Part shown: positions 1 to 7,104 of the stretch, one piece after another
Layout of the letters: each line of letters starts with the position of its first letter
Position numbering within the stretch: the first letter of the stretch is position 1
From: Verrucomicrobiota bacterium
GTDB lineage: Bacteria; Verrucomicrobiota; Verrucomicrobiia; Limisphaerales; AV2
Direction: 5' to 3'
Length of the DNA stretch: 7,331 nucleotides
Assembly (NCBI GenBank): GCA_003218935.1
Contig: QHPA01000189.1
Span: forward strand, 16,953 to 24,283
Notes under the pieces: generated by a model
The model's database searches: none
Told to the model about the DNA's origin: nothing
The model's input: the letters and a program-made list of their open reading frames with translations, nothing else
Program-made: the position numbers and the translations under genes

Positions 1-6
1 AGGAGT

Positions 7-3000
7 TCACGCAATTTCAGCCTTTTCTGACGGAGATTTTCGCTCGAACCAATCATAAAGCACCGGCAGTAATATCAGTTTCAGAAACGTCGAACTGAGC
101 AAACCGCCGATCACAACGATTGCGAGCGGCTTCTGCACTTCAGCACCAGCGCCGGTCGCCAGTGCCATCGGCACGAAGCCGAAGCTGGCCACCAGCGCGG
201 TCATCAGAACGGGACGCAAGCGCGTCAAGGAACCTTCCACCACGGCATCGTGCACGCTCCTGCCTTCTTCGCGGAGTTGGTTGAAGTAGGTTAGCATCAC
301 GAGTCCATCGAGCACGGCCACGCCGCTCAACGCGATGAAACCGACCGCAGCGGAGATGCTGAACGGCATTCCGCAAATCCACAGCGCGAGCACGCCGCCG
401 GTCGCGGCCAGCGGGACGCCCGTGCAGATAATCAATGTCTGCCGCACCCTGCTGAATGACACGAACACGAGCACCAAAATCAGCGCCAGGGTCGCGGGCA
501 CGACGACCATGAGGCGCATGCGCGCCTTCTGCAGGTTTTCAAACTGCCCGCCGAACTCAACGAGATAATTCTCCGGCAGCTTCAGTTGTTCTTTGATTCG
601 CCGCTCGGCCTCGCGGACGTATCCTTCAATGTTGCGCGTCTTGAGATTCACCATCAACGCCGCGCGGCGCTGGCCTTCGTCGCGCAGGATTGGCTCCACG
701 GTTTTGACCGTTTGAAATTCCACGGCCTTGCCCAGCGGCAAAAGCCCGTGTTCACCGACGCGCAACGGCAGCTTCTTCATTTGCTCGTCGTCGCCGCGGA
801 GTTGTTCCGGCATCCGCACCACGATGTCGTACCGCTTGTTGCCTTCGACAATCTGTCCGGCTTCCTGTCCAGCGAGCGCGGCATTGACGGCTTTGTTCAC
901 TTCGCCAGCCTGCAAGGCGTAGCGTTGGAGCACATCGCGCCTGACGTTCATCTCCAACTGCGGCGTGCGACCTTCGGTTTCGTATTCGACCTGCGCCGCG
1001 CCGGGCGTCTTTTCCAAAATGCCTTTCACCTGTTCGGCGAGCTTTTCCAACACGTCATAGTCGTTGCCGAAAATTTTCACCGCGAGTTCGGCTTTCGTGC
1101 CTTCGAGCATTTCATTGAAACGCATTTCAATCGGCTGGGCGGAGAGAACGTTGTAGTCGGGATTCATTTTCTTGAGCATCGCCCCGATCTGCTCGTTCAG
1201 TTCGGCCTTGGTGCGCGGACGGCCCGCCGTCTTGGGCCATTCGTTAATGGGTTTGTAGAAGATGTAAACGTCGCTTTCGTTCGGCGGCATCGGGTCGGTG
1301 GCGATGTCGCTTGTGCCGATGCGGGTGAACACGCGCGTGACTTCGGGAAACTCGGCCAGAAGCCTTTTTTCAATTTCCATGTCGGTGCGCAGCGCTTCTT
1401 GCAGGCTCATGCCGACGGGCTTGTAGAGCATTGACGTAATCGAGCCTTCGTCGAGCTTTGGAACAAATTCCCACCCACGGTAGAGAGACACCCACACTGT
1501 AACGGCGAACAACGCCAGCGCGCAGCCAGTCACAAGCCAGCGACGGCGAAGCGCGATGTCCAGCGACGGTTCATAGAATCGCTTGACGACTTTCATGACG
1601 CGGTTGTCGCCTTCGTGAACTTTGCCGCGCAGCAGGAACGAGCAGAGCACTGGCATGAGTGTCAGCGTCAGCAGCAGCGCGCCGGTCAAGGCCAGCATCA
1701 CCGTCAGCGCCATCGGATGAAACATTTTTCCCTCGATGCCCGTGAGCGCGAGTATCGGGATATACACCGCCGTGATGATGACCACGCCAAAGAACATCGG
1801 ATTGCCGACTTGTTTGCTGGCGGCGAGAACGACGTGCGCATGCTCCGCAGTCGTAAGCTTGCGTCCGAAATGATGTTGTTTCTCGGCGAGCTGGCGGACG
1901 ATGTTTTCTACAATCACAACCGCGCCATCGACGATGAGCCCGAAATCGATCGCGCCCAGACTCATTAGATTTCCCGAAATGCCGAGCCGCTCCATGCCCA
2001 TGAGCGTGCGAATGGTGCGGTCAATCAATTGCGAGCGGTCATACTGCACTTGAAGTTCCACGCCGTCGGGCAGCTTGTTTTGAATTTCGTTGAACCGCGC
2101 TTTGACGCGCTCGGCGACAGTGCGGCTGTTCTCGCCCGCCAGCATCATCGTCGTGCCGATGACGGTTTCATGTCCATTGAGCGTCGCTGCGCCGGTGCGA
2201 AATTTCGTGCCGAGTTTCACCTCGGCCACGTCCTTGACGAGAAGTGGCTTCACCCCCGCACCGAATTTGAGCGGCAGGTTCTCAATTTCCTCCGTGTTGC
2301 TGACGCGGCTGACGGCGCGAATTGTGAGTTGTTCCGTGCCACGGCTGACGACACCGCCGCCCGCGTTCTGAACGTTTTGCACGACGAGGTCAGCCAGTTC
2401 GCTGAACGTCATGTTCACGTCGGCCAGCGCGTCGGGTTTCGGTTGAAGCACGAATTGCTTTTCGTAGCCGCCGCTCTCGTTGATTTCCGCGATGCCGGGA
2501 ACGGTGCGCAGCAGCGGCTTGATGATGTACTCCTGAATTTCGCTCAGTGCGATGAGTTGTTCCAACTCGGTCGCCGGCTTGTTGGTTGCATCCGCGCGAT
2601 ACTGGACGTTGTAATAAAAAATCTCGCCCAGGCCGGTGCTGATGGGCGCGAGTTTCGCCTTCGCGCCCGGCGGCAAGCTTTCCAGCACGCCTTGCAATCT
2701 CTCCGCGACAAGTTGACGCGCTCGAAAGATGTCCGTGCCGTCGCTGAAATCCAAAGTGACTTGCGAGAGGCCGAACTTCGTCAGAGAACGCATTTCCTGC
2801 ATTCCGGGCAGGCCGGCCATTTCGATTTCGATCGGCCGCGTGACGAGTTTTTCCGATTCCTCGGCGGCCAGCGCGGGCACTTCGGTGTTGATTTGCACCT
2901 GAACGCCGGTGATGTCCGGCACGGCGTCAATCGGCAAGTTCAGCGCCGACCACAAACCGCCCGCCAGCAGCGCCACGGCTGCGAACAAAACAATCGCGCG

Positions 3001-3036
3001 CTGGCGCAAGGAGAATTCGAGGATGCGGTTAATCAT
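7..3036 (-). CDS. czcA: CzcA-type heavy-metal efflux RND inner-membrane pump, with an apparent internal TM2-TM3 deletion
   Basis: This is a proton-driven metal exporter of the HME-RND family, the inner-membrane part of a CzcCBA-like tripartite pump. TM1 lies at about residues 12-32, followed by the first periplasmic porter region (about 35-335). TM4 holds the family's acidic residues D364, D370 and E377 (motif DFGLIVDGAVVIVEN). TM5 and TM6 are at about 415-465, the second porter region at about 525-835, and TM8-TM12 at about 843-995. The segments ATDPMPPNESD (579-589) and ALSGVAVLDGLVML (902-915) look more like CzcA than CusA, so Zn/Co/Cd/Ni is a likelier substrate class than Cu/Ag; this is inferred. 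The family is usually about 1040-1060 residues and this protein has 1009. The shortfall is at residue 345/346, where the TM2-TM3 hairpin should be. The ATG overlaps the upstream gene's TGA (ATGA), which suggests translational coupling; no strong Shine-Dalgarno is visible. Family assignment is very secure, but function is uncertain because of the gap. Confidence 0.95.
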   Translation of the reverse strand: MINRILEFSLRQRAIVLFAAVALLAGGLWSALNLPIDAVPDITGVQVQINTEVPALAAEESEKLVTRPIEIEMAGLPGMQEMRSLTKFGLSQVTLDFSDGTDIFRARQLVAERLQGVLESLPPGAKAKLAPISTGLGEIFYYNVQYRADATNKPATELEQLIALSEIQEYIIKPLLRTVPGIAEINESGGYEKQFVLQPKPDALADVNMTFSELADLVVQNVQNAGGGVVSRGTEQLTIRAVSRVSNTEEIENLPLKFGAGVKPLLVKDVAEVKLGTKFRTGAATLNGHETVIGTTMMLAGENSRTVAERVKARFNEIQNKLPDGVELQVQYDRSQLIDRTIRTLMGMERLGISGNLMSLGAIDFGLIVDGAVVIVENIVRQLAEKQHHFGRKLTTAEHAHVVLAASKQVGNPMFFGVVIITAVYIPILALTGIEGKMFHPMALTVMLALTGALLLTLTLMPVLCSFLLRGKVHEGDNRVMKVVKRFYEPSLDIALRRRWLVTGCALALFAVTVWVSLYRGWEFVPKLDEGSITSMLYKPVGMSLQEALRTDMEIEKRLLAEFPEVTRVFTRIGTSDIATDPMPPNESDVYIFYKPINEWPKTAGRPRTKAELNEQIGAMLKKMNPDYNVLSAQPIEMRFNEMLEGTKAELAVKIFGNDYDVLEKLAEQVKGILEKTPGAAQVEYETEGRTPQLEMNVRRDVLQRYALQAGEVNKAVNAALAGQEAGQIVEGNKRYDIVVRMPEQLRGDDEQMKKLPLRVGEHGLLPLGKAVEFQTVKTVEPILRDEGQRRAALMVNLKTRNIEGYVREAERRIKEQLKLPENYLVEFGGQFENLQKARMRLMVVVPATLALILVLVFVSFSRVRQTLIICTGVPLAATGGVLALWICGMPFSISAAVGFIALSGVAVLDGLVMLTYFNQLREEGRSVHDAVVEGSLTRLRPVLMTALVASFGFVPMALATGAGAEVQKPLAIVVIGGLLSSTFLKLILLPVLYDWFERKSPSEKAEIA
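1990..2013 (-). other. Junction of a putative in-frame deletion in czcA (TM2-TM3 hairpin missing)
   Basis: Around residue 345/346 (codons at 2004-2002 and 2001-1999) the protein passes directly from the periplasmic end ...LIDRTIRTL to MGMERLGISG..., which in relatives lies at the end of TM3 just before TM4. Between L345 and the TM4 aspartate D370 there are 25 residues. In the second half of the same protein the equivalent positions, L842 and D910, are 68 apart and enclose two hydrophobic helices (about 843-860 and 867-888). About 40-43 residues are therefore missing here, with the reading frame kept. The lost piece would be an even number of helices, so the topology of the rest would be unchanged. 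An assembly error cannot be excluded. Confidence 0.75.
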
Positions 3037-4352
3037 GGCGTCTTTGTTTGAACCGCGTCGAAGTCTAACCCGGTCAACCGCTGTAATTCCTGTCCGGCTT
3101 CCAGCGCCTCACGCCGCGTGTCGAGCAATGCCTCGACCGCTTCGAGGTATTGCTTCTGCAACTCGACGTAAGTGGCAATCGGCACTGCGCCGAGCCGGTA
3201 ATGACGGTCGGCCAACTCCGCTGCTTTGCGAAACTCATCCACGGTTTCGGGTCGCCACTTGCCAATTTCAGTCAGCTTCGTTTGATACGCCAAAAGTTTT
3301 TCAAGGATGCGCCGATCAAGATCGCGTTGCGTGACGAAAAGCGAAGTCTCAGCCTGCTTCCGCCGGGCTTCTGCTGTTTCGATATTCCCCTTGTTGCGAT
3401 TCCATAAAGGCAGCAGCATCGAAATGCCAACGCCGACTTGTTGTTCACGGTCGCCAGCCCGTTCATTCGAGTAATACGGCCCAAGTGTCAGCGATGGATA
3501 ACCGTCCTTGCGAGCGAGCGAGACTCTGAACCCCTGCTGCTCCAATTCAATGCGCCGCATCTGCAACTCAAAGTTGTTCGTCTGCGCTGCGGCGAGCAGA
3601 TCATCCTGTCCCGGCGCTTTGCCAAACGTCAGTTTGACAGGCTCAACTTTCGTCGCGTTCGTCCACGGCTGTCCGCGCAGTTGGTTCAATTCGAGTAGCG
3701 CCGATTGCGCTTCAAGCGCGGCCTCCGTGGCCTTGCGCGCGAGCGTCAACTCAGTCGCTTCAATGATGCGCGTTTCCAACTGGGGCGTAAGCCCTGCCGG
3801 ATCACGTTGAACCAGGACCTCGCGCAATTGCTGGAATCGGTCGGCGACTTGTTTCGCTGCTGCGGATTTCTCCTGCGCAGCAAAGACGTTGTAGGCGAGA
3901 GTCCGCGCTCGAGCTGCCAGTGACGCCTTGAACTGCGCAAAGCCGAGTTCTGCCAGTTGCATCTGGTGGTTGGCAATCGCCTTCCGGAGCGGGATGCGCC
4001 CCGGCCACTCAAACGTCTGCTGGACACTCACCGACCACGCCATTCCTTCATCCGACAGTCCACCGCTCCGCACCTGCTTTTGTCCGATGGTCGTGGCGAC
4101 TTCAGGATTGGGCCATACCGCAGCGGTACGACGCTCGCCTTTGACTGCGGCGATTTCGGCACGATAGAAATTCAGTTCGGGATTGTGCTCCAACACATCT
4201 GCAACCAGCGCATCGAGTGCGATGGATGGCGCATTGGTGTTTGCAAGCGGAGCCTCCGCTGCGTTGGATAATTGAAGTGCGCCGCTGATTCCGGTCACCG
4301 CGGCGCCGACCAGCCAGCAGCGGCAGGACAGTTGAACAATGGTTGAATTCAT
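3033..4352 (-). CDS. TolC-family outer-membrane factor (CzcC/CusC-like)
   Basis: This is the outer-membrane and periplasmic channel of a metal efflux pump. A Sec signal peptide is likely at residues 1-34 (hydrophobic core about 13-28, Ala-rich end before PLANTN). No lipobox is seen, so it is probably not a lipoprotein. Two OEP repeats follow, at about 45-225 and 255-430, rich in Ala/Glu/Gln/Leu helices. Typical family segments are NPEL near residue 57, FEWPGRIPLRKA (114-125), PLWNRNKGNIETAEARR (315-331) and YRLGAVPIATYVELQKQYLEA (385-405). The length of 439 residues is normal. The stop overlaps the pump's start (ATGA), and both are probably translated together. The ATG has no clear Shine-Dalgarno. 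The frame stays open upstream to a stop at about 4438, but no ATG, GTG or TTG was found there, so this start is favoured. CzcC and CusC are close alternatives that sequence alone does not separate. Confidence 0.93.
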   Translation of the reverse strand: MNSTIVQLSCRCWLVGAAVTGISGALQLSNAAEAPLANTNAPSIALDALVADVLEHNPELNFYRAEIAAVKGERRTAAVWPNPEVATTIGQKQVRSGGLSDEGMAWSVSVQQTFEWPGRIPLRKAIANHQMQLAELGFAQFKASLAARARTLAYNVFAAQEKSAAAKQVADRFQQLREVLVQRDPAGLTPQLETRIIEATELTLARKATEAALEAQSALLELNQLRGQPWTNATKVEPVKLTFGKAPGQDDLLAAAQTNNFELQMRRIELEQQGFRVSLARKDGYPSLTLGPYYSNERAGDREQQVGVGISMLLPLWNRNKGNIETAEARRKQAETSLFVTQRDLDRRILEKLLAYQTKLTEIGKWRPETVDEFRKAAELADRHYRLGAVPIATYVELQKQYLEAVEALLDTRREALEAGQELQRLTGLDFDAVQTKTP

Positions 4353-4406
4353 AAACGCAAAACGGATTATCGCCCCAAAGGGAACACGCCCGGGAAAATG
4401 GTCTCC

Positions 4407-4425
4407 GCCTGTGAGGGGTTCAGGC
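4407..4425. repeat. Short inverted repeat in the leader (5-bp arms, 9-nt loop)
   Basis: The arms are GCCTG (4407-4411) and CAGGC (4421-4425). On the transcribed minus strand this could fold as a small stem-loop upstream of the outer-membrane factor gene. A 5-bp arm is common by chance, so significance is weak. Confidence 0.3.
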
Positions 4426-4432
4426 AGATGAA

Positions 4433-4445
4433 GGCGTCACACGCC
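4433..4445. repeat. Short inverted repeat in the leader (5-bp arms, 3-nt loop)
   Basis: GGCGT (4433-4437) and ACGCC (4441-4445) flank CAC. It lies 7 bp from the other inverted repeat, so the leader has two tandem stem-loop candidates. No U-tract follows, so it is not a clear terminator. It could be chance or an RNA structure affecting expression of the outer-membrane factor. Confidence 0.3.
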
Positions 4446-4476
4446 GAATGAATCAGCGCGTTGCGTCGAGGAAGAA

Positions 4477-4932
4477 TTAGGCGAGGGGCGGAGCGCGCGG
4501 CTGCGACGGGCCGGGCGGCGACACTCCTGGCGGCCAGATGCGTTCAACACATGCAACCGAGACGCGCGACTTTGGCGCCTCAAAGACGCTGGTGGTAACC
4601 GCAGAGGTAAAAGCGATGAGTAATGCGATAGACGCGGACTTCGGAAGAATCTGAATGGAATGGTCTGACGACGGATGCGGCTTGTGATGTCCGTCGCGGC
4701 CATCGTGGTCGACCTCGTCCTGGTCGTCGAGCTGAGCAGCAACTAATTGATCTGACGATAAGGCGTCGTCCAAATGCCGCTCGGTGAAAAGGTGGAACGT
4801 GAGGTAATTGACGTAAAACGTGAACAACAGAGCCATCAGTACCCGCGCGACCAAAACTATGGCGGCGCGAGACTGCTTGCTCGTCAGTCCCGGTCCACGA
4901 AACATCATCAGCAATGATAGTGCGCGTTCCAC
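4477..4932 (-). CDS. Small His/Asp-rich membrane protein of unknown function in a metal-efflux operon
   Basis: I do not recognise a named family. The 151-residue product has a hydrophobic helix at about residues 22-46, then a polar acidic/His stretch (52-91) containing LDDQDEVDHDGRDGHHKPHP. A second hydrophobic stretch is at about 99-116, and a Pro-rich tail (134-150) ends in RAPPLA. The His/Asp stretch could bind metal ions, and two membrane spans would put both ends on the same side; both points are inferred. Codon use is orderly, and the frame fills the space between the kinase (31 nt upstream) and the outer-membrane factor (124 nt downstream). Two other leftward frames overlap this stretch, but they are Arg/Ser-rich and lack membrane segments, so they are rejected. 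The start given is GTG. ATG codons at residues 9 and 10 (4908, 4905) are alternatives and no site has a strong Shine-Dalgarno. It may be an accessory metal-binding or sensing protein. Confidence 0.7.
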   Translation of the reverse strand: MERALSLLMMFRGPGLTSKQSRAAIVLVARVLMALLFTFYVNYLTFHLFTERHLDDALSSDQLVAAQLDDQDEVDHDGRDGHHKPHPSSDHSIQILPKSASIALLIAFTSAVTTSVFEAPKSRVSVACVERIWPPGVSPPGPSQPRAPPLA

Positions 4933-4963
4933 GGAAATCGTTCAAGCACTCATCTTCATGCTT

Positions 4964-6364
4964 CTACACTGATGGCAGCACGATACGGAAAACGCTGCCC
5001 TTCCCAAGCTCGCTCTCCATTTCGATCCGTCCGTTCTGCTGTTCGACGGAGCGCTTGGCGATGGCCAGGCCAAGGCCGTGACCGCCTTCGGCGCGGGAGC
5101 GGGATTTGTCCACGCGATAGAATCGCTCGAAAAGTTTCAGGTGATGTTCGGAGGCGACGCCCGGCCCTTGGTCGGCAATTTCAATACACACGTCTCCATC
5201 GCGCCGGGTGGCGCGAATAGAGATCCGCGTGTGCGGAGGGGCGTAGCGCACGGCGTTATGGACGATGTTCATCAATGCCTGTCGTAACAAGAGCCGGTCG
5301 GTAGTGCCGGTCAGGGCATCGTCGCCTGATAGTTCGATAGTTTGCTGCTTCTCCGCCGCGAGCACATTCAAGTTCTCGCGCACTTCCTTCGCGAGCTCGG
5401 CGAGCTTCACCGGCTCAAGTCTAATGGAAACCTTGCCACTCTCCATCCGCGCCAGCGTCAGCAGCGATTCGATGAGGTCGTTGAGTCGCTGAGCTTCCTC
5501 CAGCATACTGCCGATGGTTTCGCGGAGCGCCGTGGGGTTGTCGCCTTGGCGCAGGGCGACCTCCCCTACGGTACGGAGCGCGGTTAAGGGAGTGCGGAGT
5601 TCATGAGAAGCGTCGGCCGTAAATCGCTTAAGTTCGGTAAACGAGTTTTCGAGTCGCTGCAGGGTTTGATTGAACACCGCTGCGAGTTGCCCGAGCTCAT
5701 CGTGCGGATTCGCATTGGGCAGCCTTTCTGCCAAAGACTCGGAAGTAATCTGTTTCGCTTGCTCGGCCATCGCAGCCACGGGCGCGAGCGAACGTCGCGC
5801 GACGAAATATCCGCCAAACGACGCCAGAAAAACGGCCAGAGGAGCGGCGAGCACAAAGACTTCAACAATCTGCGCCAGCGCGCGGCGTGTGTCGGTTTCA
5901 TCGCGGAACACCCGCACGATAACGCCTAATTCGTGCACACGGGCAGGACGCTCCATGATGCGCACGTGAAGGTCGTGCTCCAACTCGACAGTATAGAACC
6001 GCAGTATAGACTCGACAGGCGCGGGCAGCGGGTTTTTGATCTCTGCTTCGCGCACGGGCCAGTGGCGAAAGAGTAGTTGCTTGCCCTCAGACCAAACCTC
6101 GAACCACGCAGAGAGCCGGGCGTAGCCTTCGTCGCCGTGTGCGCCGCGCACCAACCATCGAATCTGGCCGGTGGCGTCTTTGTCGAGTTGCGCTTCAATG
6201 ACATCGAAATCGATTCGGAGCTGGCGATCCAGTTCCGCGCCCAGCCTATGCTCGACGATTTCGTAAACAACCCACGCGAAAACAGCCACCACGACAGCCG
6301 TCGCCGCCGCATACCAAAGCGTGAGCCGGAGCTTCAGCGACCGGCGCTTCCACCAACTGCTCAT
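4964..6364 (-). CDS. HAMP-containing sensor histidine kinase (CusS-like, metal-responsive)
   Basis: This inner-membrane kinase is the sensor partner of the response regulator encoded upstream. It has TM1 at about residues 13-34, a periplasmic sensor region (about 35-165), TM2 at about 166-187 and a HAMP linker (188-241). The HisKA domain carries phospho-accepting H254 in DASHELRTPL. The HATPase domain has N box residues N366/N370 (MNIVHNAVRY), G1 motif DQGPG (398-402), F box LFERFYR (411-417) and G2 motif GGHGLGLAIAKR (427-438). All catalytic motifs are intact and the length of 466 is normal for CusS/CopS/CzcS kinases. The sensor region has several His residues, including H39 next to TM1 and H130/H133, which could be metal ligands; this is inferred. 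The ATG overlaps the regulator's TGA by 4 bp and has an ideal AAGGAGG seven bases upstream. Metal specificity cannot be read from sequence. Confidence 0.93.
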   Translation of the reverse strand: MSSWWKRRSLKLRLTLWYAAATAVVVAVFAWVVYEIVEHRLGAELDRQLRIDFDVIEAQLDKDATGQIRWLVRGAHGDEGYARLSAWFEVWSEGKQLLFRHWPVREAEIKNPLPAPVESILRFYTVELEHDLHVRIMERPARVHELGVIVRVFRDETDTRRALAQIVEVFVLAAPLAVFLASFGGYFVARRSLAPVAAMAEQAKQITSESLAERLPNANPHDELGQLAAVFNQTLQRLENSFTELKRFTADASHELRTPLTALRTVGEVALRQGDNPTALRETIGSMLEEAQRLNDLIESLLTLARMESGKVSIRLEPVKLAELAKEVRENLNVLAAEKQQTIELSGDDALTGTTDRLLLRQALMNIVHNAVRYAPPHTRISIRATRRDGDVCIEIADQGPGVASEHHLKLFERFYRVDKSRSRAEGGHGLGLAIAKRSVEQQNGRIEMESELGKGSVFRIVLPSV

Positions 6365-7047
6365 GGCCCTTCCTCCTTGAGCACGAAGCCGACGCCGCGC
6401 ACGGTGTGAATAAGCTTCGCGCGTTGACCTTCATCAACCTTGCGGCGCAGATGGGCGATGTGAACATCAATCACGTTGTCGAGCGGCGTCGCGCGGTGCG
6501 GCTCGCGCCAAACGTCTTTGGCGAGCATCTGGCGTGTCACAGTTTGTCCGTGGTGGCGCACAAAGTAAGCGAGCAGGTCGAACTCGCGCGGAGTTACAGA
6601 GATTTCCTGAGAGCCACGCCTCACGCGACGGTTTTCGAGATCGAGGACCAGGTCGCTGATTTGCTTTCGGAGAATGTCGGTGTCACCCGCGCGACGCAAC
6701 AACGCACGAACCCGAGCGAGCAGTTCGGCGAAAGCAAATGGCTTCACCAGGTAATCATCCGCGCCGCTGTCAAGTCCGAGCACGCGGTCCTCGATAGCGT
6801 CACGGGCGGTGAGCAGCAACACGGGCGTCTTCGCTCCGCGAGCGCGGAGCGTTTTTAGAATCTCAATCCCGTCGCGGCCCGGCAGCATCCAGTCGAGAAC
6901 CACAAGGTCGAATGGCTCAGCGTTGAGTTGAAAAAAGCCGTCTTCACCAGTCTTGGCCACGGTGGCATCGTAGCCTTCGCCACGCAGGCCGCTGCGGATG
7001 GCGTTGGCTGTTTTCGGTTCATCTTCGATGACTAGAATCTTCGCCAC
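6361..7047 (-). CDS. OmpR/PhoB-family response regulator (CusR/CopR-like)
   Basis: This cytoplasmic DNA-binding regulator would be phosphorylated by the adjacent kinase and would control the metal-efflux genes. The receiver domain (about residues 1-118) has the acidic pair E8/D9, phospho-acceptor D52 (VVLDWMLPGRDG), switch T80 (LLLTARD) and K102 (YLVKPF). The winged-helix DNA-binding domain (about 130-225) shows VTPREFDLLAYFVRH (151-165), the segment NVIDVHIAHLRRKVD (191-205) and the terminal hairpin IHTVRGVGFVL (213-223). The length of 228 residues is standard. The start is GTG (7047-7045), chosen because MAKILVIEDE is the normal N-terminus for the family; the nearby upstream ATG is out of frame. 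It is first in the leftward cluster, overlaps the kinase gene by 4 bp, and shares a 100-bp upstream region with the divergent chromate-resistance gene, so it may regulate both directions. The exact inducing metal is not determinable. Confidence 0.93.
   Translation of the reverse strand: MAKILVIEDEPKTANAIRSGLRGEGYDATVAKTGEDGFFQLNAEPFDLVVLDWMLPGRDGIEILKTLRARGAKTPVLLLTARDAIEDRVLGLDSGADDYLVKPFAFAELLARVRALLRRAGDTDILRKQISDLVLDLENRRVRRGSQEISVTPREFDLLAYFVRHHGQTVTRQMLAKDVWREPHRATPLDNVIDVHIAHLRRKVDEGQRAKLIHTVRGVGFVLKEEGP
6372..6378 (-). promoter_or_regulatory. Perfect Shine-Dalgarno (AAGGAGG) for the sensor kinase gene
   Basis: On the minus strand AAGGAGG lies 7 nt before the kinase ATG, inside the last codons of the response-regulator gene. 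It fixes the kinase start at 6364 and shows that the host uses anti-SD pairing. The other leftward starts in the window have no comparable site. Confidence 0.85.
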
Positions 7048-7104
7048 TTCCGACGATTATCCCCATTTTCTTCCGTCCGGGCGAGCGCCCAATTCTGAAC
7101 AAAA

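Larger units (their letters stand above)
4353..4476 (-). other. Non-coding leader between the small membrane-protein gene and the outer-membrane factor gene
   Basis: These 124 bases hold no convincing gene. Reading leftward there are two short inverted repeats (4445-4433 and 4425-4407) and then a GATAAT hexamer (4371-4366) that matches the -10 consensus at 5 of 6 positions but lies only 13 nt from the ATG. No matching -35 hexamer is seen at 16-18 bp, and no T-run follows the inverted repeats, so neither a sigma-70 promoter nor an intrinsic terminator can be asserted. An internal, regulator-activated promoter is possible. Confidence 0.35.

Noticed and set aside
1..6. AGGAGT at the left edge as a ribosome-binding site for a rightward gene
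   Set aside because: It lies just past the pump's stop on the opposite strand and no rightward gene of credible composition starts after it.
586..1434. Rightward open frame of 282 codons opposite the middle of the pump gene
   Set aside because: It is a His/Phe/Arg-rich shadow of conserved coding sequence with no family resemblance.
2029..3051. Rightward open frame of 340 codons opposite the 5' part of the pump gene
   Set aside because: It is antisense to a well-supported RND gene, has composition rich in Arg, His, Phe and Ala with no recognisable domain, and is explained by GC-biased codon use on the other strand.
4437..4945. Two further leftward frames (4742-4437 and 4945-4580) overlapping the small membrane-protein gene
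   Set aside because: They are Arg/Ser-rich with no hydrophobic segments or motifs, and the 4945 start is a TTG. The frame at 4932-4477 has membrane helices and a coherent His/Asp loop, so it is the better gene.
6406..6858. Rightward open frame of 150 codons opposite the response regulator
   Set aside because: It is antisense to an intact OmpR-family gene with all catalytic residues and has no recognisable motif of its own.
7079..7090. GC-rich dyad GGGCGAGCGCCC as an intrinsic terminator
   Set aside because: The loop would be only 2-4 nt and no T-run follows on either strand. It also lies between divergent genes, where a terminator is not expected.
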